Of a DNA stretch of 14,102 bases, positions 1-6,340 are shown one piece after another. The stretch spans positions 1 to 14,102 of the forward strand of contig JBDKTK010000373.1 of NCBI GenBank assembly GCA_039680225.1, read 5' to 3'. The position numbers and the translations under genes are program-made. A model generated the notes under the pieces. The model was not told where the DNA came from. It did not search any database and saw only the letters and a program-made list of their open reading frames with translations. Source of the DNA: JBDKTK01 sp039680225. GTDB taxonomy: Bacteria; Desulfobacterota; Syntrophia; Syntrophales; UBA4778. Numbering within the stretch: position 1 is the stretch's first letter; each line of letters starts with the position of its first letter.

Positions 1-18
1 AATCCGGGATGAATTTCC

Positions 19-47
19 TTGATTTGGCCCTATTCATCATATATATC
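19..47 (+). promoter_or_regulatory. Candidate sigma-70-type promoter for the rpsF operon
   Basis: A TTGATT hexamer at 19-24 is followed after 17 bases by TATATC at 42-47, within an AT-rich stretch (31-70). Each hexamer matches 4 of 6 consensus bases. It sits about 75 bases ahead of the S6 start, upstream of the GC hairpin, so transcription from here would include the hairpin in the leader. It is the only plausible promoter seen before rpsF, but the window begins just upstream and the real promoter could lie outside it. Confidence 0.35.
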
Positions 48-78
48 AACAGCCTTTCAAAAAAAATTTGGACTCCTT

Positions 79-99
79 GCCCCGGCCCGGCGCCGGGGC
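79..99 (+). promoter_or_regulatory. rpsF leader hairpin, possible S6:S18 autoregulatory site
   Basis: GCCCCGGC at 79-86 pairs perfectly with GCCGGGGC at 92-99, closing a 5-base loop CCGGC. The ribosome binding site GAGGAGG (111-117) follows 11 bases later. There is no T-run after the stem, so it is unlikely to be a terminator. In many bacteria the rpsF mRNA leader carries a stem with an exposed CCG that binds the S6:S18 complex and represses the operon. Here a CCG lies in the loop, and rpsR is the next gene. I did not fold the leader or test it against the published motif, so the identification rests on position, loop content and context. Confidence 0.4.
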
Positions 100-120
100 T
101 TTAGAGCCGAGAGGAGGAAT

Positions 121-573
121 ATGAACAGGTACGACCTTATTTTCATTATCCAGTCCGATGTGCCGAAAGATGAGATCGACGTAATCATCGACCGGTACAA
201 AGGCATCGTCACAAGCCTCAAAGGTACAATTGTCAAAGCGGAAAAATGGGGCGTCAGGAGACTTGCTTACAAGATCGAGAAGCAGGGCAGGGGTTTTTAC
301 GTTCTCCTGGATTTCGTGGGCGACAGCCCCGTAATCAGGGAACTGGAAAGGAACCTCAAGTTTGACGACAAGGTTCTGCGATACCAGACCGTAAAGAGGG
401 CCGATCAGGTCAAGATGGCCGATATCGAAAAAGAGATAGCCGGCCTCAAGAAAGAGAAACCTGAGGAGATCAAGGAGGCCACGGCGCCCAAAGAGGTGAC
501 GCCGGCAGAACCTGCAACAGAAGCCAAGCCTGCGGAAGCGGCTTCCGGCGCCGAAGAAGGGAGTAAGGAATAA
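121..573 (+). CDS. rpsF: 30S ribosomal protein S6
   Basis: Small-subunit protein S6, 150 aa, which in the ribosome pairs with S18 on the platform of the 30S subunit. The N-terminal ~95 residues match the family: MNRYDLIFII opening, a central KAEKWGVRRLAYKI segment, then RGFYVLLDF and the VLRYQTVK strand. After about residue 100 there is a charged helix and then a Glu/Pro/Ala-rich tail, longer than the ~95-100 aa minimal S6. Acidic or low-complexity C-terminal tails are common in S6. The ATG at 121 is chosen because AGGAGG lies just upstream and the family's N-terminus begins here; the frame stays open upstream to 19, but that part looks non-coding. The stop overlaps the rpsR start by one base (TAATG), implying translational coupling. 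Confidence 0.97.
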   Translation: MNRYDLIFIIQSDVPKDEIDVIIDRYKGIVTSLKGTIVKAEKWGVRRLAYKIEKQGRGFYVLLDFVGDSPVIRELERNLKFDDKVLRYQTVKRADQVKMADIEKEIAGLKKEKPEEIKEATAPKEVTPAEPATEAKPAEAASGAEEGSKE

Positions 574-827
574 TGGCACCAGGAGATAGACCAAGACCAG
601 AAAGAAGGGGATTTCACAGGAGAAAAGTCTGCAAATTCTGCACAGACTCCAATATGAAGATCGAGTACAAGGACCCCGGGACTCTCCGTCATTTCGTTTC
701 GGAAAAGGGCAAGATAATTCCCCGCAGGATCACCGGCAATTGCGCCAGGCATCAGAGGGAATTGACGATAGCAATCAAAAGGGCAAGGGCGATAGCCTTA
801 CTGCCGTTCGTGGTATCTGAAAGTTAG
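573..827 (+). CDS. rpsR: 30S ribosomal protein S18
   Basis: Small-subunit protein S18, 84 aa, normal family length and partner of S6. The basic N-terminus is followed by VCKFC with Cys20 and Cys23, and a second pair Cys57/His60 lies in GNCARHQR. These four residues form the putative zinc site of the 'C+' version of S18; many bacteria carry a 'C-' version that has lost them. The core IIPRRITGNCARHQREL and the C-terminal AIKRARAIALLPF are strongly conserved family signatures. The start codon overlaps the rpsF stop by one base. The gene is followed by a DUF2232 gene after 11 bases. Confidence 0.97.
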   Translation: MAPGDRPRPERRGFHRRKVCKFCTDSNMKIEYKDPGTLRHFVSEKGKIIPRRITGNCARHQRELTIAIKRARAIALLPFVVSES

Positions 828-838
828 GAAGAGGTTAA

Positions 839-1852
839 ATGATTAAAGAGGAACAGGCGGGCGGCATTGAAACGGCCGCCCCGAAGGGCTTTGCAATTAA
901 AGAAGTCCTGCTGGGCATTATTGTTTCCTCCGGTGTTTTTCTCACAATGGGCCTTCTGCCTTCGGCAGGAATAACGGCGGGCATATTTGCCCCCTTCATT
1001 TTCATGTATTTTCATTTGAAACTCGGCAGGATCCCCGGGCTCCTGGTCCTGACGGCGACCATGGTCGTCCTGGAGGCCGTCGCTTACCAGGCGGGGATCA
1101 GGACCAACCTGGCCGTGGTGTTCATGATGGGTTCGTCCGGATTGATCCTGGCGGAGTTTCTCAGGAAAAATTTCGTCTTCGAAAAGACGGTGTTCTACTC
1201 GGTCATGATATTGGTCGGGATGGGCGCGCTCTTTCTGGGCATTTACAGCTTTTACATCGGCGAGCAGCCCTGGAATCTCGTGCAGGCCTATGTCAATGCC
1301 GGGATCCGGGAAAGCATCAAGTCCTATGCCGAATGGGGCATATCCCAGGAGCAGGTAGACCTGATCCGCAACAATGCGGACCTGATAGCCAAAACGGTTT
1401 ATCATCTGCTGCCGTCATTCGTCATCATGGGGACGATCCTTTTCCTGTGGATCAACGTGCTGGCCGGGAAGTTGTTGCTGTCGAAGAGGGGCATAGGCTT
1501 CCCCGAACTGGGGGACCTGTCCTGCTGGAAGATACCGGACCAGATGGTCTGGTACGTGATCGCCTCGGCGGTCCTCATCCTTATCCCCGTGGACCGGGTG
1601 CAGATCGCAGGCCTCAACCTGCTGTTCATATTCCTGTTCGTGTACCTGTTCCAGGGGCTGTCCATAATTAATTTCTTCTTCCGGCATAAGAATGTCCCGG
1701 TCATCATCAGGGGTGTTTTCTATTTCCTGATTTTCGCCCAGCATTTCCTGCTGTTGCTCGTGATCTGCCTGGGGTTCTTCGATATCTGGATAGATTTGCG
1801 AAAATTGAACAAGATCGCCAAAGACCCGTCGGAATCGACTGTCGAAAGTTAA
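839..1852 (+). CDS. DUF2232 (YybS-like) multi-pass membrane protein
   Basis: A 337-aa integral inner-membrane protein of unknown biochemical role. Hydrophobic segments are visible at about residues 22-40, 44-60, 67-85, 90-108, 117-140, 190-215, 240-260, 264-285 and 293-320, so about eight or nine membrane passes. A more polar stretch at about 141-187 lies between two groups of helices. This matches the DUF2232/YybS family in size and topology. The position between rpsR and rplI is itself diagnostic: in Bacillus subtilis yybS also lies close to rplI, and in deltaproteobacteria a DUF2232 gene commonly sits here. AGGAAGAGG at 826-834 serves as ribosome binding site and overlaps the rpsR stop. 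The assignment to the family is from order and topology; the function is not known to me. Confidence 0.85.
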   Translation: MIKEEQAGGIETAAPKGFAIKEVLLGIIVSSGVFLTMGLLPSAGITAGIFAPFIFMYFHLKLGRIPGLLVLTATMVVLEAVAYQAGIRTNLAVVFMMGSSGLILAEFLRKNFVFEKTVFYSVMILVGMGALFLGIYSFYIGEQPWNLVQAYVNAGIRESIKSYAEWGISQEQVDLIRNNADLIAKTVYHLLPSFVIMGTILFLWINVLAGKLLLSKRGIGFPELGDLSCWKIPDQMVWYVIASAVLILIPVDRVQIAGLNLLFIFLFVYLFQGLSIINFFFRHKNVPVIIRGVFYFLIFAQHFLLLLVICLGFFDIWIDLRKLNKIAKDPSESTVES

Positions 1853-1882
1853 TATCAGTTTAAATCACCAAGGAGAAGAAGG

Positions 1883-2332
1883 ATGAAAGTCATTTTGAAA
1901 GAGAATATCGAATCCCTGGGCAAGATCGGGGACCTGATAAAAGTGGCGGACGGCTATGCCCGCAATTACCTGATACCCAGGGGAATGGCGGTCGAGGCCA
2001 GCGGCAAGAACGTCCGCGTGCTCGAGCATGAGAAAATGGTTGTTTCCCACCAGGCCGAAAAAGAGCGCAAGAAAGCGGAATCCATGATCCAGAAAGTCGC
2101 GGCAGTCGACTGCACCATCGCCCGCAGGCTCGGCGCCCAGGAAAAGATGTTCGGCTCCATCACGGCCAAGGACATTGCCGAAGCGCTTAAGGGGTGCGGA
2201 CTTGAAGTGGACAGGAAAAATATCGTTCTGGACGAGCCCATCAAGGCGCTTGGCGATTTTCCAGTAAAGATCAAATTGCACCCGGGGATTGCGGCTGAAT
2301 TCCAGCTCCATGTAGTCGAAGACAAGGAATAA
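1883..2332 (+). CDS. rplI: 50S ribosomal protein L9
   Basis: Large-subunit protein L9, 149 aa, the usual length. The N-terminal domain (about 1-50) is the 23S rRNA-binding part and carries the family signature MKVILKENIESLGKIGD with GYARNYLIPRGMA. A charged connecting helix runs to about residue 75, and a C-terminal domain follows to the end. AAGGAGAAGAAGG directly precedes the ATG. It lies 30 bases after the DUF2232 gene. The last codons contain AAGGAA (2324-2329), which appears to serve as the ribosome binding site of the following dnaB gene. Confidence 0.97.
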   Translation: MKVILKENIESLGKIGDLIKVADGYARNYLIPRGMAVEASGKNVRVLEHEKMVVSHQAEKERKKAESMIQKVAAVDCTIARRLGAQEKMFGSITAKDIAEALKGCGLEVDRKNIVLDEPIKALGDFPVKIKLHPGIAAEFQLHVVEDKE

Positions 2333-2335
2333 TTC

Positions 2336-3688
2336 TTGAAGGACATCGATTCCTCGCTGTTCAAGGTTCCACCCCAGAATCTCGAGGCTGAACAGTCAAT
2401 ACTCGGGGGAATCCTGCTTGAAAACCAGGCGGTCAACACTGTCCTGGAATACCTCGACGGGGACGATTTTTACACCGAGGCCCACCGGAAGCTCTTTGCG
2501 GCGATGCTCGATCTCTCGGAGCGCAACGAGCCGTGCGACCTCATCACCCTGAGCGAGTGCCTGCGCAACCGCAACCATCTCGACGCCGTGGGCGGCATGA
2601 CTTACCTTGCCTCCCTGGTCGACAACGTCCCCTCCGCCGCGAACATCGGATATTATGCCAGGATCGTTAAACAGAAGGCGGTCCTGCGCAAGCTCATCGG
2701 CACCGCGACGGAAATCCTCACCAAGAGCTACAATTACGGGTCGGACATAGACGGCCTGCTGGACGAGGCCGAGCATGCCATCTTCGAAATATCTCAGAAC
2801 AAGATCAAGCCCGCTTTCTTTCCTTTAAAAGAGATCATCAAGGACAGTTTCAAAACCATCGAGAGGCTCTTTGAAAAGAAAGACCTCATCACGGGCGTCC
2901 CCACAGGGTTCGAAAAAATCGACGAGCTGACTTCCGGATTCCAGAACTCGGACCTGATCATCATTGCGGGCCGGCCCAGCATGGGCAAGACTGCCTTCGC
3001 CCTCAACATCGCCCAGCACGCGGCGGTGGAGGCGAACCTCCCCGTGGCGGTGTTCTCCCTGGAAATGTCGAAGGAGCAGATAGCGATGAGGATGCTCACG
3101 GCCGAGGCGCGGGTGGATTCCCAGAGGATCAGGAAGGGCTTCCTGCGGGAGGGAGACTGGCCCAAGCTGACGACCGCGGCCGGAAGGCTGGCCGACGCGA
3201 GGATATTCGTCGACGACACGGCGGCCATAACCGTCCTGGAAATGAAGGCCAAGGCTCGCCGGCTCAAGGCAGAAAGCGGCCTGGGACTCATTGTCCTCGA
3301 TTACCTGCAGCTCATGAAGGGGAGCGGCTATACAGACAGCCGCGAGCAGGAGATTTCCGAAATCAGCCGTTCGCTCAAAGCCCTCGCCAAGGAACTCACA
3401 ATCCCCGTGGTGGCCCTTTCCCAGCTCAACCGCCGGGTCGAAGACAGGCCGCACAAGCGCCCGCAGATGGCTGACCTCAGGGAATCCGGCGCCATCGAGC
3501 AGGACGCCGACGTCATCATGTTCATTTACAGGGACGAGGTCTATAACAGGTCGGAGGAAAACCCCGATAAAGGCCTGGCCGAGATAATCATCGGCAAGCA
3601 GCGCAACGGCCCCACCGGCACGGTAAAGCTGAAATTCCAGGAAGACTACACCCGCTTCGAAAACCTGGTCCTCCAGGAGATGGGGTAG
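2336..3688 (+). CDS. dnaB: Replicative DNA helicase DnaB
   Basis: Hexameric 5'-3' helicase that unwinds DNA at the replication fork; 450 aa, full length. The N-terminal domain (about 10-115) starts with VPPQNLEAEQSILGG, typical of DnaB. The RecA-like motor contains Walker A GRPSMGKT (212-219), SLEMS (241-245), Walker B LIVLDYLQLM (318-327), SQLNRR (362-367), DLRESGAIEQDAD (380-392) and the arginine-finger region IIIGKQRNGPTG (417-428). No intein interrupts the motifs. The start is TTG at 2336: it lies 7 bases after AAGGA at the end of rplI, and there is no ATG or GTG nearby that keeps the conserved N-terminus. It is last in the ribosomal operon, with only 3 bases after the rplI stop. Confidence 0.97.
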   Translation: MKDIDSSLFKVPPQNLEAEQSILGGILLENQAVNTVLEYLDGDDFYTEAHRKLFAAMLDLSERNEPCDLITLSECLRNRNHLDAVGGMTYLASLVDNVPSAANIGYYARIVKQKAVLRKLIGTATEILTKSYNYGSDIDGLLDEAEHAIFEISQNKIKPAFFPLKEIIKDSFKTIERLFEKKDLITGVPTGFEKIDELTSGFQNSDLIIIAGRPSMGKTAFALNIAQHAAVEANLPVAVFSLEMSKEQIAMRMLTAEARVDSQRIRKGFLREGDWPKLTTAAGRLADARIFVDDTAAITVLEMKAKARRLKAESGLGLIVLDYLQLMKGSGYTDSREQEISEISRSLKALAKELTIPVVALSQLNRRVEDRPHKRPQMADLRESGAIEQDADVIMFIYRDEVYNRSEENPDKGLAEIIIGKQRNGPTGTVKLKFQEDYTRFENLVLQEMG

Positions 3689-3706
3689 AATTCGGATTTG
3701 ATAACC

Positions 3707-3731
3707 GGTCACTGACCCTGTCGAAGTGACC
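3707..3731. repeat. Short palindromic intergenic repeat, CACTGA...TCGAAGTG type
   Basis: GGTCACT (3707-3713) and AGTGACC (3725-3731) are perfect inverted repeats around an 11-base loop GACCCTGTCGA. From memory, sequences of the form TTCGACAGGCTCAGTGACC recur between genes in many unrelated bacterial genomes; this copy reads as its complement with one or two changes. It begins 18 bases after the dnaB stop. It may fold in the mRNA, but there is no following T-run. Family membership is a recollection and not a search result. Confidence 0.55.
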
Positions 3732-3744
3732 TGATTCCATTCAA

Positions 3745-3817
3745 TGTCATTCCGAGGAGTGAAGCGACGAAGAACCTATTTTTTTAAAGAAAGATCCTCG
3801 CTGCGCTCAGGATGACA
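3745..3817. repeat. Inverted-repeat (REP/MITE-like) intergenic element
   Basis: The left end reads TGTCATTCCGAGGAGTGAAG and continues with CGACGAAGAACCT. The right end, read on the opposite strand from 3817, begins TGTCATCCTGAGCGCAGCGA and continues with GGATCTT. The outer 12 bases of the two arms match at 10 positions and the inner parts are related with small gaps. The centre is AT-rich with a seven-T run (3779-3785). From memory, 'TGTCATTCCGAG...GAAGCGA...GAATCT' elements are scattered between genes of many sediment and environmental bacteria. It encodes nothing. It sits between the convergent dnaB and TPR genes and could act as a two-way terminator or mRNA-protecting hairpin. Confidence 0.7.
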
Positions 3818-3831
3818 ATTTATTTTGATTC

Positions 3832-5505
3832 TTACGGTCCCATCAGCTTTATAAAATCCGGCCGCTTCCTGATTGAATTGAAATTTGCTTCACTCCGGGC
3901 CTTGGTCTTATACTCCGGGTTCAGCTGAATCGCCTTCTCCAGGTCCTGCACAGCTTTTTTCGAATCCTTTTTAAGCGCATATGTCAGGGCGCGGTTATAA
4001 TAGGCCGTTGCCGCTCTATCCCCGCCGTCGGGGCTCAATTCGATCACCTTGCTGAAGTCTTTGATCGCGAGGCCGTACTTGCCCTGCCTGGAATACAGGG
4101 TTCCCCGTTCCAGGTAGGCGGGCCGGTATTCCGGTTCCGCTTTAACAGCACTGCTGTAATCCTGGATGGCAAGATCCAAACGGCCTTCTGCTTCGTAGAA
4201 GCGGGCCCGGATTTCATACATGTACTCACTGGGGTTGAGCTCGATCATTTTGCTGTAATCCTTGAGGGCAAGGTCCTTTTTCCCGATTTGCTCATAGAGA
4301 TGCGCCCTGTGCAGCAGGTCGAACATACCGGGCGCCAGTTCGATAGCCTTGCTGAAATCGGCGATTGCCAGGTCCGGCCTTTCAAACATCATCATATCTC
4401 CCCGCATCCCGTAAGCGCTGGCGTTTCTCGGGTCCATCTCAATGACTTTGTTAAAGTCCAGCAGGGCGAGATCGTTCCGGCGAATATTCATATAGGAAGC
4501 CGCCCTCCCGAGATAATGGGACGTCTCTTCCGGGTCCAGCTCTATCGCTTTGCTGAAGTCATGAATTGAAAGCTCGATCGCATTGGGCAATTCATCAGGC
4601 CTGGGAGTTCCGTGAGGCCGGGGAGCAAGCAATGTGTAATACCTTGCCCGGTCGGAATATGCCGCCGCTTTATCCCTGTTTACGGAAGCCTTTTCGATTG
4701 CCTTCGCGAATTCGTGGAGCGCGGGGTCGCGCTGTTTGAGCTCCTTGTAAGTCCAGGCCCGAATGAGATGGGCTTCCGAATCCTTCGGTTCTATGGTCAA
4801 TATTTTATAATAATCCGACATCGCGGCATTTCTCTCGCTCGATCGCGCCCGGAAATAATAGGCCTTGATGTTATCCGGGTCCAGTTCGATGGAGCGGGTA
4901 TAGGCCTTGACGGCTTCTTTGTGGCTGGTCGCTGCATAACCTTTCTCGAGCCAGTCAATCGCCGAGAGCTCTTTCACAGATTTATCATAAGCGGCTTTTG
5001 TTGCTTCCCGGGTTCCGTCCTTTGCCGAAGCCAGCTCCCTGCGCAGCCGTTCGTTTTCCTGAATCAGGGCGTCGGACCTGCGTTTGATATCCTCCAGTTC
5101 CTTCGTCCTCTCGCGGTCTTTGCGGAGACTATTGATGGATTCGACCAGCTTGGCAGGGTCCGCAGAAATTTTTGCCTTGAGCCAGTATGAACGGCCGTCC
5201 CATTTTTCATCTTCTATCCGGGCCTGGACGATCCCGGCAGTCAGGGTCGTGATCTGGTCTCTGGTGAGCTGAAAATTACGGACTTCGGTCACGCTTTCAA
5301 GGTAAGTCCCGAGTTCCTCCAGGAGAAGCCTCTTCACCTCCCGCAGGGCAATGACCCGGCTGGAGTTCCGGCTGTCGTCTTCACTTGCCTGATATGTGTA
5401 TTCCTTAATGAAAATCCTGGTTTCCGCAAATGAAAGATGTGCGGAAAAAAAGAACAGAAGCAAAACAGGAATTATTCTCGTGAGGGCAGATATCATTTGT
5501 TTCAA
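3832..5505 (-). CDS. Secreted TPR-repeat protein
   Basis: A 557-aa exported protein of unknown specific function. A signal peptide with hydrophobic core IIPVLLLFFFSAHLSFA ends near residue 27. An N-terminal domain (about 28-125) starts ETRIFIKEYTY and resembles the N-terminal domain of exported FlgT-like and related envelope proteins. A charged coiled-coil segment follows (about 126-165). From about 184 to 533 there are nine or ten TPR units with recurring 'A..DF.KAIEL.P' spacing. An insert at about 292-310 (PRPHGTPRPDELP) interrupts one unit. The end, FNSIRKRPDFIKLMGP, is a common cap of such arrays. TPRs bind peptides or scaffold complexes, probably in the periplasm here. The start is uncertain: TTG at 5505 is only 3 bases from GGGAG, while ATG at 5496 is 12 bases away; both keep the signal peptide. 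The gene looks monocistronic and is divergent from the efflux operon. Confidence 0.85.
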   Translation of the reverse strand: MKQMISALTRIIPVLLLFFFSAHLSFAETRIFIKEYTYQASEDDSRNSSRVIALREVKRLLLEELGTYLESVTEVRNFQLTRDQITTLTAGIVQARIEDEKWDGRSYWLKAKISADPAKLVESINSLRKDRERTKELEDIKRRSDALIQENERLRRELASAKDGTREATKAAYDKSVKELSAIDWLEKGYAATSHKEAVKAYTRSIELDPDNIKAYYFRARSSERNAAMSDYYKILTIEPKDSEAHLIRAWTYKELKQRDPALHEFAKAIEKASVNRDKAAAYSDRARYYTLLAPRPHGTPRPDELPNAIELSIHDFSKAIELDPEETSHYLGRAASYMNIRRNDLALLDFNKVIEMDPRNASAYGMRGDMMMFERPDLAIADFSKAIELAPGMFDLLHRAHLYEQIGKKDLALKDYSKMIELNPSEYMYEIRARFYEAEGRLDLAIQDYSSAVKAEPEYRPAYLERGTLYSRQGKYGLAIKDFSKVIELSPDGGDRAATAYYNRALTYALKKDSKKAVQDLEKAIQLNPEYKTKARSEANFNSIRKRPDFIKLMGP

Positions 5506-5582
5506 GAGCTCCCTATTGCAGCGCGGTAATATTCGTTAAATATCCCAATCCCGAACAAACCACAAGCTTAACAAAAATTAAC

Positions 5583-5610
5583 TTGACTATTTTAAACGAG
5601 TATTTTAAAT
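5583..5610 (+). promoter_or_regulatory. Candidate promoter of the efflux operon
   Basis: TTGACT at 5583-5588 matches 5 of 6 bases of the -35 consensus. TTAAAT at 5605-5610, 16 bases later, is a fair -10 element. The surrounding 70 bases are much more AT-rich than the genes on either side. The repressor start lies about 50 bases downstream. The -10 element falls inside the dyad described at 5590-5622, as expected of a repressed promoter. Confidence 0.5.
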
Positions 5611-5622
5611 GCTCATTTGAAA
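5590..5622. promoter_or_regulatory. 33-bp dyad, probable operator for the TetR/CerR repressor
   Basis: The core GAGTATTTTAAATGCTC (5598-5614) is a 17-bp palindrome centred on position 5606, with 7 of 8 arm positions paired. The symmetry extends to 5590-5622, giving 13 of 16 paired positions overall. TetR-family dimers bind such dyads, and this one covers the -10 region and spacer of the candidate promoter ahead of the repressor gene itself. The arrangement predicts that the repressor controls its own operon. Binding to the divergent TPR promoter is also possible, since the two starts are only about 155 bases apart. Confidence 0.65.
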
Positions 5623-5659
5623 ATGCAAGTCCAAGACGTTTCAGAGGAGGACAGAAAGC

Positions 5660-6340
5660 ATGAGGAGCGCGCGAAAAGGCGGAAAGGAGACGGGCCGGAA
5701 GCTGCTGGATGCGGCCGCCCGGGTGTTTGCCGAAAAAGGCTATCGCGGGGCCACCGTGCTGGAAATCAGCCGGCTGGCGGGCGCCAACGTCGCGGCGGTC
5801 AATTATCACTTCCGCGACAAGGAGACGCGGTATGTCGAGGCCTGGAGGAATGACTTCTCACAATCCATCGATAAATCCCCGCCCGACGGCGGCGTGCCGG
5901 CCGATGCCCCGGCCGGTGAGCGCCTCAGGGGGCATATCGAGGCGCTGCTGCGTAGGATAAGCGACGGGAAGAACCTCGAGTTCTGGATCGCGCGCAAGGA
6001 GCTTGCGAACCCCACCGGGCTGCTGAAAGAAGTCATGAGACAGGAGGTGGCCCCCGTGCACGCCAGGATGGAGGGCGCGGTCAGGGAGCTTCTGGGGCCG
6101 GGCGCGTCTGAAGCCCAGGTCCGGTACAGCGTCATAAGCATTGCGAGCCAGTGTTTTGAACCGATCGTCATGAGCAGGACATTAAAAGAACAGGGCGACT
6201 CTTATCCTCCGCCGATTGACGTTGAGAAATATATTGAGCATGTCGTCCGGTTTTCGCTCGGCGCCCTGAAGGCTTTGAGGGCCTCAAACGCCGGCAGGTC
6301 GCAAAGCGCAAAGAAAACGAAGAAGGCCGGGAGATCATGA
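5660..6340 (+). CDS. TetR-family repressor, CerR/DUF1956 type
   Basis: A 226-aa transcriptional regulator. The N-terminal DNA-binding domain (about 10-60) shows the TetR pattern: KLLDAAARVFAEKGYRGATV, then helix-turn-helix ISRLAGANVAAVNYHFRDKE (about 36-55). The NVAAVNYHF recognition segment and the C-terminal style (WIARKELANPTGLLKEVMRQEVAP, then the dimer helices) resemble the CerR/DUF1956 group, which includes E. coli YbiH/CecR, a regulator of an ABC efflux operon. A basic Lys/Arg-rich tail closes the protein. The ATG at 5660 has AGAGGAGG 9 bases upstream. The stop overlaps the next start (ATGA), so it is co-translated with the pump it likely controls. The ligand that releases it is unknown. 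Confidence 0.9.
   Translation: MRSARKGGKETGRKLLDAAARVFAEKGYRGATVLEISRLAGANVAAVNYHFRDKETRYVEAWRNDFSQSIDKSPPDGGVPADAPAGERLRGHIEALLRRISDGKNLEFWIARKELANPTGLLKEVMRQEVAPVHARMEGAVRELLGPGASEAQVRYSVISIASQCFEPIVMSRTLKEQGDSYPPPIDVEKYIEHVVRFSLGALKALRASNAGRSQSAKKTKKAGRS

Noticed and set aside
19..120. In-frame upstream extension of S6 from position 19
   Set aside because: The extra residues do not match the S6 N-terminus, the stretch holds a promoter-like site and hairpin, and a strong ribosome binding site precedes the ATG at 121.
46..594. 182-aa minus-strand frame opposite rpsF
   Set aside because: It lies antisense to a certain ribosomal gene and its Phe/Leu/Arg-rich composition is that of a shadow frame.
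2825..3712. 295-aa minus-strand frame opposite dnaB
   Set aside because: It mirrors the conserved DnaB motifs on the other strand; no protein-like domains are seen.
4288..5190. Plus-strand frames opposite the TPR gene
   Set aside because: They are antisense shadows of regular TPR repeats, with no start signals or family resemblance.
5513..5809. 98-aa minus-strand frame over the repressor's start
   Set aside because: It overlaps the operator/promoter and the conserved TetR DNA-binding domain and has no recognisable features.
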